Shown: piece by piece, positions 35,319 to 44,957 of the stretch
Layout: each line of letters opens with the position of its first letter
How positions within the stretch are numbered: the first letter of the stretch is position 1
Assembly (NCBI RefSeq): GCF_002154605.1
Contig: NZ_MUNE01000094.1
Span: forward strand, 1 to 61,006
Direction: 5' to 3'
DNA: 61,006 nt
Source: Streptomyces milbemycinicus
GTDB taxonomy: Bacteria > Actinomycetota > Actinomycetes > Streptomycetales > Streptomycetaceae
Notes under the pieces: model-generated
What the model was told of the DNA's origin: nothing
Database searches by the model: none
The model's input: only the letters and a program-made list of their open reading frames with translations
Made by a program: the position numbers and the translations under genes

Positions 35319-35630
35319 TCACCGGCCCCTACCAGGGCGGATGAGGTTTCTGGCAAGGGCAGCGTGCCAGCGAAGGACCGATCGCGGAGTGACCAGCAAG
35401 GCCACCTGGGTACGCTGCTGCTTGGTGACGAGCCGGAGCAGTGCCGCCATGACGGCTCTGTCGCTCCAGGAGAAGCGGGGCCGTGGCTGGGCACGGCGTG
35501 CGATGGCGAGTTGATGCCGGAGCATCAAGATCTCTGCGTTCTTCGAGGCATTCGAGCGGGCGAGCAGGGCAAGCCATCGGAAGGCTTGGCAGGCGAGCAG
35601 GTAGATCAGCCGTATGACCACGACCAGCAC
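35319..35630 (-). pseudogene. N-terminal fragment of an integrase-type transposase
   Basis: 103 residues (VVVIRLIYLLACQAFRWLAL, NAEILMLRHQLAIARRAQPR, FSWSDRAVMAALLRLV, VTPRSVLRWHAALARNLIRP) match the first third of the transposases at 34139 and 59819. The frame ends at RPGRGR; no catalytic domain follows. It is a remnant left by later insertions or deletions. Confidence 0.82.
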
Positions 35631-35636
35631 GCTGCC

Positions 35637-36076
35637 TCAAAACGGCTCGCCGCTCTTGAGATCTGGGCAGATCCGAAGCAGCAGGTCAGCCCGGGTGACA
35701 TAATTCCCGGCCCCCACAACCTCAAGTATCCGGCACAGCCGCTTGACGCCGAAGGCGCCACGGTGATCGTCAACGAACTGGAAGCGACTCACCAGCTGGT
35801 CTCGCCCGCAAAATACTTCGCGGCCCTCCGCAGGATCTCCCGCTCGAGCTCGAGTTCCTTCACCCGCGCCCGCAGCTGCCGATTCTCCTTCTCCATCGCG
35901 CTGGCCTCACCGGCCCCAGGCCGGGCAGCCTCCTCTGCAGCCCGCACTCACGTGCGCAGCGTCTCGTGGTTGACACCCAGGTCCTTGGCTACCGACGCGT
36001 ACGTCCCACCCGGGGTGGCCCGGTACAACGCGACGGCATCGGCCCGGAACTCAGACGAATACTTCGACGTCCCCAA
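35637..36076 (-). pseudogene. IS3-family orfA/orfB remnant
   Basis: orfA starts at TTG 36076 with AGGAG upstream and reads GTSKYSSEFRADAVALYRAT, YASVAKDLGVNHETLRT, then TGA at 35950-35948, then VRAAEEAARPG and the leucine-zipper part ENRQLRARVKELELEREILR. The stop replaces the Trp of LRTWVR. orfB begins in the overlapping frame at 35792 (VSRFQFVDDHRGAFGVKRLC) but diverges from IS3 sequence after about 22 residues. The element is dead. Confidence 0.85.
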
Positions 36077-36136
36077 CGGGAACTCCTGTCCTATGGATCA
36101 TCACGATCCAATGATCAGGGTGTCCACGATCAAGGG

Positions 36137-36340
36137 CTAACCTCCGTCCTCGCGCACGATGTTGTGCTCCTCGCAGCCAGGACACCGCCGGAACACCACC
36201 TCGTGGGTGAAGCCGGAGGGCCGTTCGAGCCCTACGTCGTCCAAAGCACGAGCGACTGCCGACCAGGAGTCGATGTCGGGGCAGTACCCGTTGGGCTGGT
36301 TGCTCACCTCGCTCACGGCCCACCGGTCCGCCTCACGCAC
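36137..36340 (-). CDS. Small protein with possible zinc-ribbon, probably truncated
   Basis: 67 residues ending FRRCPGCEEHNIVREDGG. One CxxC pair is present; a second, needed for a full zinc ribbon, would be expected a few residues further on but the frame stops where IS-derived sequence begins. The upstream part (EVSNQPNGYCPDIDSWSAVA) looks like genuine coding sequence. I do not know a function for it. Confidence 0.4.
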   Translation of the reverse strand: MREADRWAVSEVSNQPNGYCPDIDSWSAVARALDDVGLERPSGFTHEVVFRRCPGCEEHNIVREDGG

Positions 36341-36412
36341 GAGACCGACTCGTCGGCACTCAGAACCATGGCTCCGCCGGCGCAGGCCACGTGTTGGCCG
36401 TGCATTCCCCGG

Positions 36413-39157
36413 TCAGCCGTCGCAGCGCGCCTGTTCTGCGTCGAGGCGGCTGTCGAGCTCTTCGAGCACATCCCCGATCAGAGCCAGGTTCTGGATTGCG
36501 GCGAGGCCGTACTGGGCGGCGTCATTCGTGGTAACGCCCGGAATCTCGGTCACCGGCTCGGAAACATGCGGCCCCACGTGGCTGACTGCCGGCTCGTCCG
36601 CGAGCTGGTTGAGGTTGTATCGATCCGCGGTACCGGACAAGAAGATGGTCCAAGCGCGTTCGGCCAGCGACGTGTCGTCGAGACGACGTGCGGCCCAGGC
36701 GAGCAGGCGTGTGTGCGCAAGTTTAAGACTGCCGTCCCACTCCTGTCCTGTCTCCGCGCGCTGGTGGTCCGGCGGTGCCAGGTACAGCCGACAGTACTGC
36801 AGCCACGCTGCCTCGAACTCGGGCAGATCCAGCAGGTCGAGAATCTCAGTGATCACCTCCACGATGCCGAAGACGGCGCTGAGGTGCGAGAGGACCTGCC
36901 GGTCCGCGGTGGTGTCGAAGTGCCCTGTCGCCGTGTCGTAGTGCGCGATCCCCGTGAGATAGCCCCTGGGCAGCTTCCCGATGTCGGTCAGCGTGTCGAT
37001 GATCCGTTTGCTGGCCGTCTGGTCTCCGGTTCGTTCCCACCGGGTCAACCAGCCCGCCAGCATGGCACCGTAGTCGATGCCGAGGTCGACCTCGGCACCC
37101 CGCGGATCGGCCTGCAGGCGCCCCTGTCGCGCACCGACTGCTCTGTTGTGGTCGAGCCGGTGGAAGGTCTCGTCGGTCGCTACAACCTCGTCCAGGAGAT
37201 CGCCGACACGCTCGTCGGCGGTGAGGTAGAAGTAGTGCCGCCGGTAGACGGCGCTGGAGACGCGCAACTGCTTGCAGGAACACCCCCAGTGCTGGACGTT
37301 GTGCCGGGTGCCGAACCCGGCGAAGGGACCGGCGTGGTACACATCAACCTCGCCGGTATGTCGAGTCATGGCCTCGGCGAGCCGAAAAGTCGTTGCGTCG
37401 CCGGTGCGCAGGAAGTGGTACCAAAACCACAGATCCGTCGAGAGTTCCGAGTTGTCCCAGGCATAGCCGCCAATGTCGTAACGCCATTGGTGACGGTCAC
37501 TGTCGTAGGAGTGCATGACGTCGCCATAATCCCAAAAGCCGTACCAGCGGCGCTGCTCAACCTGGTCAGCGTAGTAGTCGACCAAGAGATCGAGGCGGTC
37601 CTCGATGGCGCGGGCGGTCGGGGTACTGCGGTCGGGCAGGGCCCAGTCGCCGAAGACGCCTGCCGCGCGAAGTCGTTCGGGAGAGCAGACCAGCTGTGGC
37701 GGGGCCTCGCAGGCGGCCGCACCAGCGTCAAGGGATGCATGACTGGCAGTGGCGTCGACGACGCGTAGGAGCAGTTCGTGGGTGCGGGCGACTCCGTGAG
37801 CGTCACCGAAGCCCGGTTTGTAGTCCTCGTAGGTGATCTCTACTGCCGCGAGCTGTCCCTCCCACGTCTGTTCGTTCTCGCCGGCATGGTAGAAGCGCAC
37901 GTCCATCGGACGCGCCTCCGGGGACCACATCCAGATGGTCAAGGAGGCGTTGTCGGTAGCGGCATTACGGACATCGATCTGTGTGGGGTGGGACTGCCAG
38001 AATCCGCGCAGTCCCATTTCCAGCCCCCCGTTCGGGCTGCCGACGTAGGCATAGCCCCGCGACCGGGTGCCGGAAGGCACCGTCACCCAGCCGTGCTTGG
38101 CTCCGGTCCTCTTGCGCAGGGTGTACCCGTCGGCGCTCAGCTGGGCGAGCGTCCAGTCATTCCACACCGGCACGTGCGACAACGCGCTGTCCCACTCGGT
38201 CGCAGGCTCGTCAGCAGACACCCAGGTGGCGGGCGGGGGGGTGGCCCGCCCCTCGACCTGCGCCGCCCGGACGCCAGCGCCGGGGTCGCGCCACAGGCCG
38301 GTGAGCGGGCGCACGGATTCGGTGAGGAAGCCGCTTGAGCCGGCGATCCGCACGTGCCGGTCGTGCAAGGGGGCGTCCATCGGGAGCTCGAAGCTGATGC
38401 CGAGCGCACTCAGGAAGTCGTTCTCGGCGTCGCCGTCCCACACAAAGCTGTGCACCGCACGAATCTGGTCGGACCCGGCATGGAAGTACAGGCGGACGCG
38501 GAAGGGCAGCCACGTGCGATCCCCGTCGGTGTGGCTGCCGGTGACCAGCACGACCGCGCGCACCGGGCCGGCCTGCTCCACCTGCACCGACTCGACGTGC
38601 CCCTCGAACTCTGTGCGGTGGCGTCCCTCCGGGTCACTCGCGAGTTCGCTCACCAGCCGGCCCCGGTGAGCGATCACGTTGCCGCCGCGCTCGAGCGAGG
38701 CAACAAGCACCCGTCCGCTGGACGGAATGACGGCGCGAAGCACGCCGGTGTCGACCGTGATGCCCGCAGAGGTGCTCTGGACTGCGACGCGGGGGCCGGC
38801 CGCGCTCTCGACGCCCCCCACCAGCTCGTACCCACGGGCGTCCAGCGTGTCCGGCGCCGCGCTGTGCGCGCTCCACTTGACGGAGCCGTCCGGCCAGGTG
38901 GCGGTCGTCCACGACTGCACGGGCACCTCTTCACCACCCGTGGTGCGCAGGGCGAAGGGCGTGCCGGCGTGCACGATGCCGCGTGGCCACGGAACGCCCC
39001 AGGTCACCCCGCCCGCCAGGGCGGAGGGGGTGCCCTCAAGCCAGTGCACGGCAGTCTTCGGCACCGCGGCCAGGGCGCCGTGCCCTTGGGCGGTGTCAGC
39101 GTCAGGGCCCGGACCGGGGGAACGCCGGGAGACGTCCGGCCGCTGAGGGCGCGTCAT
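36413..39157 (-). CDS. Exo-rhamnogalacturonan lyase, PL26 / PcRGLX-YetA-like
   Basis: 914 residues without signal peptide, so cytoplasmic. Three parts are apparent: a beta-rich N-terminal domain (HWLEGTPSALAGGVTWGVPW, WTTATWPDGSVKWSAHSA), a middle beta domain (FELPMDAPLHDRHVRIAGSS, RGYAYVGSPNGGLEMGLRGF), and an alpha/alpha barrel from about residue 520 (YGFWDYGDVMHSYDSDRHQW, YDIGGYAWDNSELSTDLWFW, GPFAGFGTRHNVQHWGCSCK). This order fits PcRGLX/YetA-like PL26 exolyases, which release unsaturated galacturonosyl-rhamnose from rhamnogalacturonan-I ends. The ATG overlaps the GH42 stop (ATGA), so the two are coupled at the end of the importer operon. Confidence 0.85.
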   Translation of the reverse strand: MTRPQRPDVSRRSPGPGPDADTAQGHGALAAVPKTAVHWLEGTPSALAGGVTWGVPWPRGIVHAGTPFALRTTGGEEVPVQSWTTATWPDGSVKWSAHSAAPDTLDARGYELVGGVESAAGPRVAVQSTSAGITVDTGVLRAVIPSSGRVLVASLERGGNVIAHRGRLVSELASDPEGRHRTEFEGHVESVQVEQAGPVRAVVLVTGSHTDGDRTWLPFRVRLYFHAGSDQIRAVHSFVWDGDAENDFLSALGISFELPMDAPLHDRHVRIAGSSGFLTESVRPLTGLWRDPGAGVRAAQVEGRATPPPATWVSADEPATEWDSALSHVPVWNDWTLAQLSADGYTLRKRTGAKHGWVTVPSGTRSRGYAYVGSPNGGLEMGLRGFWQSHPTQIDVRNAATDNASLTIWMWSPEARPMDVRFYHAGENEQTWEGQLAAVEITYEDYKPGFGDAHGVARTHELLLRVVDATASHASLDAGAAACEAPPQLVCSPERLRAAGVFGDWALPDRSTPTARAIEDRLDLLVDYYADQVEQRRWYGFWDYGDVMHSYDSDRHQWRYDIGGYAWDNSELSTDLWFWYHFLRTGDATTFRLAEAMTRHTGEVDVYHAGPFAGFGTRHNVQHWGCSCKQLRVSSAVYRRHYFYLTADERVGDLLDEVVATDETFHRLDHNRAVGARQGRLQADPRGAEVDLGIDYGAMLAGWLTRWERTGDQTASKRIIDTLTDIGKLPRGYLTGIAHYDTATGHFDTTADRQVLSHLSAVFGIVEVITEILDLLDLPEFEAAWLQYCRLYLAPPDHQRAETGQEWDGSLKLAHTRLLAWAARRLDDTSLAERAWTIFLSGTADRYNLNQLADEPAVSHVGPHVSEPVTEIPGVTTNDAAQYGLAAIQNLALIGDVLEELDSRLDAEQARCDG

Positions 39158-41193
39158 CGGTCACTCTCAATAATGCAGACGCCGGAGCTCGCCAGAGCGA
39201 CGGTCTCGCCCGCACGGTGCTGCTCACCCGTCAGCAGGTCGATTCCATCTCGGTCGAGGCACACAGAGGTGGGTGCACCGTGGTTGAGCAGGAAGAGGAA
39301 GCGCTGGGTCTGCCCCACCCGCTCCGTGACTTCGACCCCGGTCGGCGCATCGAGGACCGGGGCGACACCGGCCCTCTGCAGCAGGCTGCGCAGGACGGCG
39401 GTGTAAGACGCCGTGTCCAGGGTGGTGCCGAGATACACGCACGAGCCGTCTCCGGAGCGGCGATCCAGCACAGCGGGTTTGGACCTGAGGTGGCTGTCGG
39501 TGTATTCGGCGACGACCTGGGCGCCCTCACTTACGAGGTCGTCCTGCCAGCGCAGGGCGCGCCCCGAAAAGCCGGCCGGCAGAAGGTCCTGTCCTTCGAC
39601 GGCGCGTACGGCGACGGATGTCTCGGGCAGCATGGGGCAGAACTCAAGGACATGCGCGCCGATGACGTCGCGGAGTCCGCCGGGGTAGCCGCCGGTGATG
39701 ATCTGGTCGTCGCCGTCAACGATTCCGCTGAAGTAGGACACCAGAACGTGGCCGCCGCCTTCGATGAACTCCTCAAGCGCGACGCGCTGCTCTGCCGTGA
39801 TGAGGTACTGGTTGGGAATGACGAGCACCCGGTAGCGCGACAGGTCCGTGGACAGGGTGACGACGTCCACGGCGACGTTCTGTTCCCACAGCGGCGTGTA
39901 GTGCTCAAGAAGCGTGTCGGCGTAGGAGAAGTCGTTGACGGGGTGGAAGCATCCCTCCACTGCCCACCAGTTGTCCCAGTCCCAGACGATGGCGACATCG
40001 GCCTCGGACCGGGCGCCCACCACCGTCGCCGTCCTGGGCAACTCGCGGCCGAGCTCGCTGACTTCGCGCCAGGTGCGGCTGGCGGTGCCACTGTGCGGCA
40101 GCATCGCTGAGTGGAACTTTTCCTGACCAGTCCGGGATGCGCGCCACTGGAAGAACATCACGGCGTCCGCACCGCGGGCCATGGTCTGATAGGAGCCCAG
40201 ACGCATCCGTCCAGGCTGCTTGACGTAGTTGCGCGGCCACTGGGAGACCGCGCCGGCAGCCTGTTCCAGGACCAGCCACGGCTCGCCGCCACCGACGGAG
40301 CGCATCAGGTCATAGTGCAAAGCTGCTCGTGCCGAGGCATCCGCGCGTCCCGGATCCGGGTAGCTGTCGAACGCGACAACGTCCACCTCACTGCCCCAGC
40401 GGTGGTAATCGTTGAGTGAGACGTTCTGAAAGAAGTTGGTCGTCACGGGGATTGCCGGGGTGATCTCGTGCAGCAGGTCCCGCTCGTGGCGGAACAGATC
40501 GAGCTGCACGTCGGAGTTGAAGCGGGAGTAGTCGAGCTGCCGTGCCGGGTTGACGTGCCCTCGGACGGGACGGGGAAGGTGCACTTGGCCCCAGTCGCTG
40601 TAGCGCTGGCTCCACATGACGGTGCCCCAGCGGCTGTTGAGTTCGTCGATGCTGCCGTACTTCTCCTGAAGCCAGTACCGGAAGCGTTCGTCGCACTGCT
40701 TGCAGAAGCACTCGGCGTGGTACTCGTTGCCGACGTGCCACATCGCCAGGGCTGGGTGGTCGCCGTACCGCTCGGCGAGCTTCCGTGCCATGCGCAGGCT
40801 TCGGTCCCGGTAGACGGGCGAGGACGGGCAGAAATGCCCCCGGCTGCCAATTCCTATCCGCTTGCCGTGCCGGTCCACCATCATGGCCTCGGGGTGTTCC
40901 TCGGCCATCCACGGCGGCGGGGCGGCGTTGGGGGTGGCGAGATCCACGGCGATGCCGCCGGCATGCAGTCGGTCCACCACGTCATCGAGCCAGTCCATCT
41001 CGAAGACCCCGTCGGCCGGCTCGAGAGCCGACCACGAGAAGACCCCGATGGTGACCATGCCCAAGCCGGCCTCCTTCATCAGCCGTATGTCCTCGTCCCA
41101 GACGTCGCGGGGCCACTGTTCGGGGTTGTAGTCGCCGCCGAACACCACCCCGTTCAGCCGTTCGCGAAAGCGGAGCATGTTGTCGCTGGTCAC
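39154..41193 (-). CDS. Beta-galactosidase, GH42 family (copy 1)
   Basis: 679 residues. GH42 features are GGDYNPEQWPRDVWDEDIRL, the acid/base Glu in MWHVGNEYHAECFCKQC with the Cys cluster that binds zinc in the family, and the nucleophile Glu in PWLVLEQAAGAVSQW; the trimerisation domain (WDWDNWWAVEGCFHP) and C-terminal beta domain follow. GTG at 41193 or ATG at 41178 may start it. No signal peptide, so it would cleave beta-galactosides inside the cell, such as galactan side chains of rhamnogalacturonan-I. It follows the importer genes and is coupled to the PL26 lyase. Confidence 0.93.
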   Translation of the reverse strand: MTSDNMLRFRERLNGVVFGGDYNPEQWPRDVWDEDIRLMKEAGLGMVTIGVFSWSALEPADGVFEMDWLDDVVDRLHAGGIAVDLATPNAAPPPWMAEEHPEAMMVDRHGKRIGIGSRGHFCPSSPVYRDRSLRMARKLAERYGDHPALAMWHVGNEYHAECFCKQCDERFRYWLQEKYGSIDELNSRWGTVMWSQRYSDWGQVHLPRPVRGHVNPARQLDYSRFNSDVQLDLFRHERDLLHEITPAIPVTTNFFQNVSLNDYHRWGSEVDVVAFDSYPDPGRADASARAALHYDLMRSVGGGEPWLVLEQAAGAVSQWPRNYVKQPGRMRLGSYQTMARGADAVMFFQWRASRTGQEKFHSAMLPHSGTASRTWREVSELGRELPRTATVVGARSEADVAIVWDWDNWWAVEGCFHPVNDFSYADTLLEHYTPLWEQNVAVDVVTLSTDLSRYRVLVIPNQYLITAEQRVALEEFIEGGGHVLVSYFSGIVDGDDQIITGGYPGGLRDVIGAHVLEFCPMLPETSVAVRAVEGQDLLPAGFSGRALRWQDDLVSEGAQVVAEYTDSHLRSKPAVLDRRSGDGSCVYLGTTLDTASYTAVLRSLLQRAGVAPVLDAPTGVEVTERVGQTQRFLFLLNHGAPTSVCLDRDGIDLLTGEQHRAGETVALASSGVCIIESDR

Positions 41194-41391
41194 TGGTGAA
41201 CTCCAGATGTGGTGTGGTGCGTGGGTAGCGCACGCCACTGCTGCTGCGCGGCGTTGTTGCGGATGAGTGGATGTACGGTCTGTTGCGCTTGACGTGCACT
41301 TCCCTTAGCCGGGCGCCAGGGCGCGCTCGGGTTGTCAGAGCGTCGGCAGGGCCGCGGCGCAGGAGCCACGGCAACGAGGGGGCGCGGGCTG

Positions 41392-42375
41392 TCAGCCCTT
41401 GACCGAGCCGATCAGCATGCCCTTGGCAAAGTGCTTCTGCAGGAACGGGTAGACCATCAGGATCGGCAGGGTGCCGACGACGACCGTGGCGAACCTGACG
41501 CCCTGCTCCGGCGGGACGTAGCTGGAGTCCAACTGGCCCACGGTGCTTGCCAGGTCGGTCGAGACGGTGACTTGGCGGACGAACATCTGCAGGGTCCACT
41601 TGTCCGTGTCGCTGAGGTAGAGCAGCGGTGACGTGAAGTCGTTCCAGATCGCCACGGCATAGAACAGGGCGAAGGTCGCCAGGATTGGCTTGGACAGGGG
41701 CAGCACGATCCGGAGGAACACCCCGATCTCGGTGCACCCGTCGATCCGCGCCGCCTCCTGAAGCTCCGCAGGGAGCTCCTGGAAGAAGTTCTTGATGATC
41801 ACGAGGTAGAACGGGCTGATCGCCATCGGCAGGATCAGTGCCCAGTACGAGTCGAGCAGACCAAGTTGCCTCACCACGAGGAAGGTCGGAATCATCCCCC
41901 CGCTAAACACCATCGTGAAGACGATCAAGCTGAGGATGAGATTGCGCCCTGGCAGCCGGCGATGGGCCAGCGGGTAGGCCATGGTGGTCGTCAGGGCGAG
42001 CTGGACCAAGGTGCCGACGATCGTGACGCCGATCGTCACCAGGAGGCTGCGCAGGAAGGTGCCGGTCGAGAAGATGTAGCGGTACGAGGACAGGTCGATG
42101 TCATGGGGCCACAGGAAGAACGGGCGGGAGGCCAGTTCTGATTCTCCTGCGAAGGACCCGGCGATCACGTAGAGGAACGGCAGGACCGTGACGACGGCCA
42201 GCCCGATCAGCACCACGACGTTGGCCGTGTCGAAGATCCGGGAGCCGAGCGTCTTTTGGCCACTGGATCCCGGAGAGGGGCGCCTGCCTCTCTTGACTTC
42301 CCGTAGTACGGACGTTGCCTGCGAAGTCTGTGACATTGAGTGCTGCTGCCTGTCGGGGATATCGAGCTTGCTCAC
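41392..42375 (-). CDS. Carbohydrate ABC permease, LplC/YtcP-like
   Basis: 327 residues, six hydrophobic segments (VVLIGLAVVTVLPFLYVIAG onward) and the EAA loop LQEAARIDGCTEIGVFLRIV. The long insertion after the last loop (TVSTDLASTVGQLDSSYVPP) is typical of the LplC subgroup used for pectin-derived oligosaccharides. The GTG at 42375 follows GAGGAGGG. It is 13 bases after the LplB-like gene and pairs with it. Confidence 0.93.
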   Translation of the reverse strand: MSKLDIPDRQQHSMSQTSQATSVLREVKRGRRPSPGSSGQKTLGSRIFDTANVVVLIGLAVVTVLPFLYVIAGSFAGESELASRPFFLWPHDIDLSSYRYIFSTGTFLRSLLVTIGVTIVGTLVQLALTTTMAYPLAHRRLPGRNLILSLIVFTMVFSGGMIPTFLVVRQLGLLDSYWALILPMAISPFYLVIIKNFFQELPAELQEAARIDGCTEIGVFLRIVLPLSKPILATFALFYAVAIWNDFTSPLLYLSDTDKWTLQMFVRQVTVSTDLASTVGQLDSSYVPPEQGVRFATVVVGTLPILMVYPFLQKHFAKGMLIGSVKG

Positions 42376-42388
42376 GACTCCGCCCTCC

Positions 42389-43366
42389 TCAGAAGAGGCC
42401 GCGCTGACCGAAGCGGCGCGCAATCCAGTTGGAACCGAAGACGAGAGCAACGCCGATGACAGCCTTGAACATCCCGACCGCGGTCGAGTAGCTGAAAGAG
42501 CCCTGTTCGATGCCGAGGGAGTAGACGTAGGTGTCGAACACCTCGGCCACAGGCCGGTTGAGACTGTTAATCATCAGATAGATCTGCTCGAAGCCGGTGT
42601 CGAGAAAGTTGCCCATCGAGAGGATGGCCATGACCACGACCGTGCTTGCGATGGCAGGCAGAGTGACATGCCACATCTGCTGCCATCGGTTGGCGCCATC
42701 CAGCTTGGCCGCCTCATAGAGGTTCGGGTCGACAGAGGTCAGGGCTGCCAGGTAGATGATCGTTCCCCAGCCGGTCGCCTTCCACAGCGACTGCAGGATG
42801 ATCAGCGGCCGGAACCAGTCAGGGTCGGTGAGAAAGGCGACGTTCCCGCCGGTGAGGTCATTGACGAAGGAGGTGACCGCGCCGATGTCCAGGGCGAAGA
42901 GCAGGTAGGTCAGCGACGCGACGATGGTCCACGACAGGAAGTGCGGAATGTAGATCAGGGACTGGATCGAACGTTTGACGACCTGGACCCGCAGCTCGTT
43001 GAGCATCAGCGCCACGATGATGGGTGCAGGGAAGACGATCAGGATGTTGAGGGCTGCCAGGAAGAGGGTGTTTCCCATGATTCTGGGGAAATCCGGGCTG
43101 GAGAACAGTTCTTCGAAGTGCTGGAACCCTACCCAGGGACTGCCTGAGATGCCCAGGAAGGGAAGGTAGTCCTGGAAGGCGATGACCAGCCCGAACATGG
43201 GCAGGTACCGGAAGATGAGGAAGTAGAGCACTCCCGGTAGCAGCAGCAGGTACAGCCAGCGGTAGCGCCGTGCCCGCGCCCGCAACGGTGCCTTGGCCGT
43301 GGGCGGAGGGGTCTCGGGTGGTGCGATCTGCGTGGAGCTGACGCTCGTCCCTGTCATGGTGCTCAC
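42389..43366 (-). CDS. Carbohydrate ABC permease, LplB/YtpP-like
   Basis: 325 residues. LYLLLLPGVLYFLIFRYLPM, FGLVIAFQDYLPFLGISGSP and the EAA loop LYEAAKLDGANRWQQMWHVT are LplB hallmarks. The GTG at 43366 overlaps the stop of the binding-protein gene by four bases. With LplC it would carry oligosaccharides into the cell; energy would come from an ATPase encoded elsewhere. Confidence 0.93.
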   Translation of the reverse strand: MSTMTGTSVSSTQIAPPETPPPTAKAPLRARARRYRWLYLLLLPGVLYFLIFRYLPMFGLVIAFQDYLPFLGISGSPWVGFQHFEELFSSPDFPRIMGNTLFLAALNILIVFPAPIIVALMLNELRVQVVKRSIQSLIYIPHFLSWTIVASLTYLLFALDIGAVTSFVNDLTGGNVAFLTDPDWFRPLIILQSLWKATGWGTIIYLAALTSVDPNLYEAAKLDGANRWQQMWHVTLPAIASTVVVMAILSMGNFLDTGFEQIYLMINSLNRPVAEVFDTYVYSLGIEQGSFSYSTAVGMFKAVIGVALVFGSNWIARRFGQRGLF

Positions 43367-44895
43367 TGCTTCTGGGAGAGGTCGTTGATCTCAGAGACGA
43401 TCTTGTCGCCGCCGGCCGTGTGCCATCGCTTGATCTCCGCGCGGTACCCCTTCTCGTCGATCTCGCCGGCGATGAACTTCACGCGGGCGTCGCCGATGAT
43501 CTGGTTGAGCACCGCGCCCTGGGCGATTTCGGTCTTGGAGACCAGTCCGGCCGCTGCGTTGTGAACCGCAGTCTTAAGGTCGCGCTCGCGCAGCTCGTCC
43601 CGACGAGCGGACAGCTTCTTGAACCCGGGCGAGGACGGCTTGATCATCGGGACGGTCAGCCCCTTGCAGGCGGCGACCAGCTGGTTCAGCGGGCTGTAGG
43701 TGCCATTGGCTCCCACCTCGGCGCCCTTGATCGGGACGTAGTACTCCCCGTCCATCTCGTAGTTCGTTCCCTCGACCCCGAGGGAGAGGAGTTCTTGCCC
43801 CTTGGTGCTGTTCAGCTTGTTGAGGATGCGCAGGACGTCGTCGAGTTCCTGCTCAGTGCGCACGCTCTGGCGCGAGATGGCCAGGAAGCCGCTGTAGCCC
43901 GGAGTGGGGAAGGAATGCCGGGCCCCGTCCGGTCCGACGAGGTTGCCGGCGTTGGCGATGTAGGAGGCCCCCTTGCCGGGATCCTTGTTGTCGAATGCCG
44001 TGCTGTAGGTGAGCGCCGCGTCGTCGGTGACCACAGTGATTCCGCCCTTGCCGGTGAAGAATCTCTTGTCGAGATCGACCGTCGCAAGCGTGGCGAAGTC
44101 CGCGTTGAGAAGCCCGTCCTGCCGCATCGAGCGCAGGAACCGCTGGGCCTCGAAGAACTCCTCGGTGTCGAACGCCGGAACGAGTTTGCCGCCGCGCTCC
44201 CCCCAGCCGTTCGGGGCACCGAACCACGTCTCTAGGAACTCGTAGGGGCTGTCGAGGCCGTAGGTTCCGCCCCATTCCGAGAGCAGCAGCCCGGCGTTCT
44301 TCTGGCCGCCCGGGCGTTCTTTCACGAACGCTTCGGCTACGGTGCGAAGGTCGTCCACGGACTCGGGGACGTCCAGGCCGAGCTTGTCGAGCCAGTCCGC
44401 GCGGAAGAGGGCGGTCGCACGCATGGGGTCACGCCACCGGAAGATGCCGTACTGGCTGCCGTTGATGGACGCAGCCTGGGTGATCTTGGCGTCCCCCACC
44501 AGGTTCGGGTACTTGCGCAGCTTGTCGATGAGGTCCCAGAAGGCACCGGCCTGCGCCGACCGGACGAACGTGGCGTCCTTCTTGAGCATCGTCATGATCT
44601 GCGGCAGCTTGTCCGAGGCCAACGTGACGGTGACCTTGTCGGGGTAGTCGGCTGCAGGGACCCACGTCACGTTCAGGCGCCGGCCGATGAACTTCTCCAG
44701 TGCCTTCTGCGCTTTCCCCTTCGCGCTGGGTGCCGTCCCGAACAGGGGCAGCATGACGCTGAGCGCTCCGTCGCTTGCCCCGCCGCCCTCGTTGCTGCTG
44801 CACCCGGCGAGGGCCAGCCCGAGGCCCACGGAGCCGGCGAGGAAGGCGCGCCGGCTCCCTGTTGGTCCGATGAACTGCCTTTGCGTGCTGGTCAT
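43363..44895 (-). CDS. Tat-exported oligosaccharide-binding lipoprotein, LplA-like
   Basis: 510 residues, longer than ordinary SBPs as usual for LplA. The twin-arginine motif GSRRAFLAG (Arg 15-16) is followed by a lipobox ending LALAGC (Cys 32). The mature part begins LSVMLPLFGTAPSAKG and has LNVTWVPAADYPDKVTVTLA, FRWRDPMRATALFRADWLDK and the C-terminal GDARVKFIAGEIDEKGYRAE typical of the family. The ATG at 44895 is chosen for the signal peptide. It lies 62 bases after the YesL-like gene and delivers the sugar to LplB/C. Confidence 0.94.
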   Translation of the reverse strand: MTSTQRQFIGPTGSRRAFLAGSVGLGLALAGCSSNEGGGASDGALSVMLPLFGTAPSAKGKAQKALEKFIGRRLNVTWVPAADYPDKVTVTLASDKLPQIMTMLKKDATFVRSAQAGAFWDLIDKLRKYPNLVGDAKITQAASINGSQYGIFRWRDPMRATALFRADWLDKLGLDVPESVDDLRTVAEAFVKERPGGQKNAGLLLSEWGGTYGLDSPYEFLETWFGAPNGWGERGGKLVPAFDTEEFFEAQRFLRSMRQDGLLNADFATLATVDLDKRFFTGKGGITVVTDDAALTYSTAFDNKDPGKGASYIANAGNLVGPDGARHSFPTPGYSGFLAISRQSVRTEQELDDVLRILNKLNSTKGQELLSLGVEGTNYEMDGEYYVPIKGAEVGANGTYSPLNQLVAACKGLTVPMIKPSSPGFKKLSARRDELRERDLKTAVHNAAAGLVSKTEIAQGAVLNQIIGDARVKFIAGEIDEKGYRAEIKRWHTAGGDKIVSEINDLSQKQ

Positions 44896-44957
44896 GTTGG
44901 CCTCCGTGGGTTGTGGGCGCAGGAGAAGACGAGGAGTCTGGGGGTGGGGGAGAGGGC

